Shown piece after piece: positions 60,904 through 64,000 of a DNA stretch of 64,000 nt. The position numbers and the translations under genes are program-made. The notes under the pieces were generated by a model. That model saw only the letters and a list, made by a program, of their open reading frames with translations, was not told where the DNA came from and ran no database searches. The stretch's first letter is position 1. Each line of letters begins with the position of its first letter. This DNA comes from Sphingomonas nostoxanthinifaciens (GTDB lineage: Bacteria > Pseudomonadota > Alphaproteobacteria > Sphingomonadales > Sphingomonadaceae), in contig NZ_CP082839.1 of NCBI RefSeq assembly GCF_019930585.1, positions 1,860,001 to 1,924,000 of the forward strand, given 5' to 3'.

Positions 60904-62367
60904 ATGGCGACACCGCCCAAGACGAGACCGCAAGCGCGCGACCTGACCAGCGGGCCGATCGGCCGCACCTTGCTGCTGTTCGCACTGCCGACGCTGGGCG
61001 CCAACGTGCTGCAGTCGCTCAACGGCTCGATCAACGCCATCTGGATCGGGCGGCTGCTGGGCGAGAGCGCGCTGGCGGCGACCTCCAACGCCAATCTCGT
61101 CATGTTTCTGATGTTCTCGCTCGGCTTCGGCTTCGGCATGGCGGCGACGATCCTCGTCGGCCAGAGCATGGGTGCGCGCGACATCGTCGGCGCGCGGCGC
61201 GCCTTCGGCACCGCTATGGGGTTGTTCACGATCGTCTCGGTGGTGATCGCCGTCGCCGGCTGGCTGCTCGCGCCGCACCTGTTGCGGCTGCTGTCGACGC
61301 CGCCGGCGGCGCAGGCCTTCGCGCTCGCTTATCTGCGCGTGATCTTCCTCGCGCTGCCGCCGATGTTCCTCGGCCTGATGATCTCGATGGCGCTGCGCGG
61401 CACCGGCGATTCGATCACGCCCTTCTGGTTCATGATCCTGAACGTCGCGATCGACGCCGGGCTCAACCCTTTCTTCATCCGCGGCTTCGGCCCGCTGCCG
61501 CCGCTGGGCATCGCCGGCTCTGCGATGACGACGCTGATCGCCAACTATGTCGTGCTGATCGGCGTCACGATCTACATCTACGCGCGCAACCTGCCGATCC
61601 GCCTGCGCGGAAGCGAATGGCGCTTCCTGCTGCCCGATCCGGCCTTGCTCAGGGTGATCGTGGTCAAGGGGCTGCCGATGGGCCTGCAGATGCTGGTCAT
61701 GTCCTTTTCCGCGCTGGTGATGATCGGGCTGGTCAACCGCGCGGGCGTGGAGACGACCGCCGCCTATGGCGTCGCGCAGCAATTATGGACCTATGTGCAG
61801 ATGCCGGCGATGGCGATCGGCGCGGCGGTCTCGGCCATGGCTGCGCAGAATATCGGTGCGCGCCGCTGGGATCGCGTCGGCCGCATCACCACGGTGGGGG
61901 TAGCGGTGAACGTCGCCATGACCGCGGCGATCCTGCTCGTGATCTTCGTGTCGGATCATGCGACGATGGCCTTGTTCGTCGGCCGTGGCAGCCCCGCCAT
62001 CCCGATCGCGATCCACATCCAGAAGATCGCGAGCTGGAGCTTCATCCTGTTCGGCATCACGTTGGTGCTGTTCGCCACCGTGCGCGCCAACGGCGCGGTG
62101 TTCGCGCCTTTGCTGATCCTCGCCTTCGGCGTGTTCGTCGCGCGCATCGCCTTTGCCTGGGCGCTGATGCCGCGCTTCGGCACCGAGGTGTTGTGGTGGA
62201 GCTTCCCGTTCGGATCGAGCATCACGGCGGTGATGGCGGTGCTCTACTATCGCTATGGCAACTGGCGCGCGCGTGGGCTGGTCGGCGCGACGATCGAGGC
62301 GGAGGCGGCGCAGGATCAGGCGAGCGCCGACGGCGAGGCAGGCGGGCGGCTGAACCCTGCGGCGTGA
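60904..62367 (+). CDS. MATE-family multidrug efflux transporter
   Basis: The 487-aa membrane protein has about 12 helices in two related halves. It starts in TSGPIGRTLLLFALPTLGANVLQ, with FGFGMAATILVGQSMGARD and the LALPPMFLGLMISMALRGTGDS repeat. The family Gln/Asn/Gly sites (SALVMIGLVNRAGVETTAAYGVAQQ) are present in the second half. It exchanges drugs or other cations against Na+ or H+. The substrate is unknown. A family B repeat is not near; instead a terminator-like hairpin lies 74 bases after the stop. Confidence 0.9.
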   Translation: MATPPKTRPQARDLTSGPIGRTLLLFALPTLGANVLQSLNGSINAIWIGRLLGESALAATSNANLVMFLMFSLGFGFGMAATILVGQSMGARDIVGARRAFGTAMGLFTIVSVVIAVAGWLLAPHLLRLLSTPPAAQAFALAYLRVIFLALPPMFLGLMISMALRGTGDSITPFWFMILNVAIDAGLNPFFIRGFGPLPPLGIAGSAMTTLIANYVVLIGVTIYIYARNLPIRLRGSEWRFLLPDPALLRVIVVKGLPMGLQMLVMSFSALVMIGLVNRAGVETTAAYGVAQQLWTYVQMPAMAIGAAVSAMAAQNIGARRWDRVGRITTVGVAVNVAMTAAILLVIFVSDHATMALFVGRGSPAIPIAIHIQKIASWSFILFGITLVLFATVRANGAVFAPLLILAFGVFVARIAFAWALMPRFGTEVLWWSFPFGSSITAVMAVLYYRYGNWRARGLVGATIEAEAAQDQASADGEAGGRLNPAA

Positions 62368-62440
62368 GCGTCGTTCACCACGTGCCCGAATTGACGCGGC
62401 ACCCCGGCGACCCTATCTCCGCGCGGTTCTGACGTTGGGA

Positions 62441-62483
62441 ACGCGGACCCGGTTCTTCCGGCTTCCGCGTGTCATCTTTTTTT
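62441..62483 (+). terminator. Terminator-like hairpin with U-run just before secA
   Basis: ACGCGGA (62441-62447) pairs with TCCGCGT (62464-62470), with CCGG/CCGG (62449-62452, 62458-62461) inside. Seven T residues follow at 62477-62483, six bases after the stem. The secA ATG is only 10 bases further on, so either it ends the MATE transcript with the secA promoter very close, or it lies in the secA leader. Confidence 0.6.
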
Positions 62484-62493
62484 GGGAAATCGC

Positions 62494-64000
62494 ATGTTCG
62501 CCGGCATTGCCAAGGCCATCTTCGGGTCGTCCAACGACCGCTACGTCAAGTCGATGCAGCCGGTCGTGGCCAAGATCGCCTCCTATGAAGCGGCGGTGCA
62601 GGCGCTGTCGGACGATGAGCTGGCCGCGCAGACGGTGCGCTTCCGCGAGCGGCTGGCGGCGGGCGAAACGCTCGACGCGCTGCTGCCCGAGGCGTTCGCG
62701 ACCGTGCGCGAGTCCGCCAAGCGCGTGCTTGGCCAGCGCCATTACGATGTCCAGATGATCGGCGGCATCACGCTCCATCGCGGCGAGATCGCCGAGATGC
62801 GCACCGGCGAGGGCAAGACGCTGGTGGCAACCCTGGCGGTCTACCTCAACGCGTTGACGGGGCAGGGCGTCCACGTCGTCACCGTGAACGATTATCTCGC
62901 CAGCCGCGACGCGGGCTGGATGGGCCAGGTCTATCGCTTCCTCGGGCTTACCGTGGGCGTGATCGTGCCCAACCTGTCGGACGAACAAAGGCGCGACGCC
63001 TATAACAGCGACATCACCTACGGCACGAACAACGAGTTCGGCTTCGATTACCTGCGCGACAACATGAAGTATGACCGCGCGCAGATGGTGCAGCGGCCGT
63101 TCGCCTACGCCGTGGTCGACGAGGTCGACTCGGTCCTGATCGACGAGGCACGCACGCCGCTCATCATCTCCGGCCCGACTGAGGATCGATCGGAGCTGTA
63201 CATGCAGGTCGACGCCATCGTGAAGGTGATGGATTCGGGCGATTACGAGCATGACGAGAAGGCGCGCTCGGTGATCCTGACCGAGGACGGCACCGAGCGT
63301 ATGGAGCGCGCGCTGGAGGCGGCCGGGCTGCTCCAGGGCGACAATCTCTACGATTTCGAGAATACGCAGGTCGTCCACCATCTGAACCAGGCGCTGCGGG
63401 CGAATGTCGCGTTCAAGCGCGACACCGATTACATCGTCAAGGACGGCAAGGTCGTCATCATCGACGAGTTCACCGGCCGCATGATGGACGGGCGGCGCTG
63501 GTCCGACGGGCTCCACCAGGCGGTCGAGGCCAAGGAGGGCGTCAATATCGAGCCCGAGAACCAGACGCTCGCCTCGATCACCTTCCAGAATTATTTCCGC
63601 ATGTACCCGAAGATCGGCGGCATGACCGGCACCGCCGCGACCGAGGCGCACGAATTCTACCAGATCTACAAGATCAACGTCGTCTCGATCCCGACCAACA
63701 TCCCGGTCAAGCGGATCGACGAGGAAGACGAATTCTACAAGAATATCCGCGACAAATATGCTGCGATCGCCAAGTCGATCCGCAGCAAGCAGGATAGCGG
63801 CCAGCCGGTGCTGGTCGGCACCGTGTCGATCGAGAAGTCGGAACTGCTGTCCGAATATCTGACGGCGGAGGGCGTCCGCCACAACGTGCTCAACGCGCGC
63901 CATCACGAGCAGGAATCGCACCTCGTGGCGCAGGCGGGCCGGCTTGGCGCCGTCACCATCGCCACCAACATGGCCGGTCGCGGCACCGACATTCAGCTCG
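62494..64000 (+). CDS. secA: Preprotein translocase ATPase SecA (N-terminal part, continues beyond window)
   Basis: SecA drives protein export through SecYEG. The first 502 codons are present. The N-terminus [20 protein letters not shown] is typical. Walker A is in [21 protein letters not shown], Walker B in [20 protein letters not shown], followed by the preprotein crosslinking domain and [21 protein letters not shown]. The second ATPase domain is reached at [16 protein letters not shown] at the window end. A U-run and GGGAA precede the ATG. The C-terminal zinc-binding tail is not visible. Confidence 0.97.
   Translation, partial: MFAGIAKAIFGSSNDRYVKSMQPVVAKIASYEAAVQALSDDELAAQTVRFRERLAAGETLDALLPEAFATVRESAKRVLGQRHYDVQMIGGITLHRGEIAEMRTGEGKTLVATLAVYLNALTGQGVHVVTVNDYLASRDAGWMGQVYRFLGLTVGVIVPNLSDEQRRDAYNSDITYGTNNEFGFDYLRDNMKYDRAQMVQRPFAYAVVDEVDSVLIDEARTPLIISGPTEDRSELYMQVDAIVKVMDSGDYEHDEKARSVILTEDGTERMERALEAAGLLQGDNLYDFENTQVVHHLNQALRANVAFKRDTDYIVKDGKVVIIDEFTGRMMDGRRWSDGLHQAVEAKEGVNIEPENQTLASITFQNYFRMYPKIGGMTGTAATEAHEFYQIYKINVVSIPTNIPVKRIDEEDEFYKNIRDKYAAIAKSIRSKQDSGQPVLVGTVSIEKSELLSEYLTAEGVRHNVLNARHHEQESHLVAQAGRLGAVTIATNMAGRGTDIQL

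Noticed and set aside
59461..61782. A 773-codon minus-strand frame spanning valS, the SIMPL gene and the MATE gene
   Set aside because: It crosses three recognisable genes and two repeat regions without any domain of its own. The SIMPL protein uses a different frame.
62413..63921. A 502-codon minus-strand frame opposite secA
   Set aside because: The plus strand is clearly secA with Walker motifs. The antisense frame is a coding shadow.

Overview
The window is high-GC chromosomal DNA from an alphaproteobacterium, most likely a Sphingomonas or close relative in the Sphingomonadaceae. Pointers to this are a PEP-CTERM-type exported protein with the 'TWAMM' variant of the sorting signal, the DUF1467, DUF2849 and DUF934 proteins in their usual alphaproteobacterial settings, a class I PHA synthase, a low-specificity threonine aldolase, a SIMPL protein, and several families of short palindromic repeats between genes. 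I see no prophage, transposase, integron, CRISPR array or rRNA operon. There is one tRNA (Gly, anticodon GCC). Both ends cut genes: the 3' part of an RNase J gene on the left and the 5' part of secA on the right.

Layout: 1-1.7 kb, RNase J tail, DUF1467, bestrophin and a 74-aa membrane protein. 1.7-2.1 kb, a non-coding stretch that folds into a branched RNA ahead of threonine aldolase. 2.1-10.2 kb, threonine aldolase, a 759-aa membrane-anchored coiled-coil protein, a transferase-like membrane protein, a 27-aa membrane microprotein, a DUF6628-like protein, purC and an M28 peptidase. 10.3-13.25 kb, a TonB-dependent receptor with a long Pro/Gly insert. 13.3-17.4 kb, an assimilatory sulfate reduction operon (cobA-DUF2849-sir-DUF934-cysH). 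17.5-26.7 kb, cytochrome b561, SelO, hydrolase, nitronate monooxygenase-like protein, amidotransferase, 2'-5' RNA ligase-like protein, radical SAM protein, moaB, lytic transglycosylase and a degenerate UDG-like protein.

27.5-33.3 kb holds five genes joined only by four-base NTGA overlaps (TPR protein, ispE, N-formylglutamate amidohydrolase-like, nnr, rlmD-like). 33.3-40.0 kb has astA, DUF481, rppH, a small periplasmic protein, an SDR, purF, hisI and the PEP-CTERM protein, closed by a clear terminator. 40.0-47.6 kb contains two conserved alphaproteobacterial blocks: gshB-yraN-rsmI with a divergent LpoA/LppC-like lipoprotein gene, and hemW-rdgB-rph divergent from hrcA-grpE. 47.7-64 kb has an EEP-family hydrolase, efp, suhB-like, a glycosyltransferase, Lon-N and cnoX, tRNA-Gly, KTSC, phaC, an aminotransferase, valS, a SIMPL protein, a MATE transporter and secA.

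Most genes are housekeeping (purine and histidine synthesis, isoprenoids, sulfur assimilation, glutathione, translation and secretion). The most unusual feature is at valS. An intact double-hairpin repeat element sits in frame inside the valyl-tRNA synthetase coding sequence and adds about 44 residues. Its intergenic relative lies next to cysH. valS is also flanked on both sides by copies of a second repeat family and has a leader with a 10-codon mini-ORF whose start pairs with the valS start. Other points of interest are the branched RNA before threonine aldolase, a terminator-like hairpin 10 bases before the secA start, and a repeat element inside the sulfur operon. All identifications were made by reading the sequence; no database search was possible.
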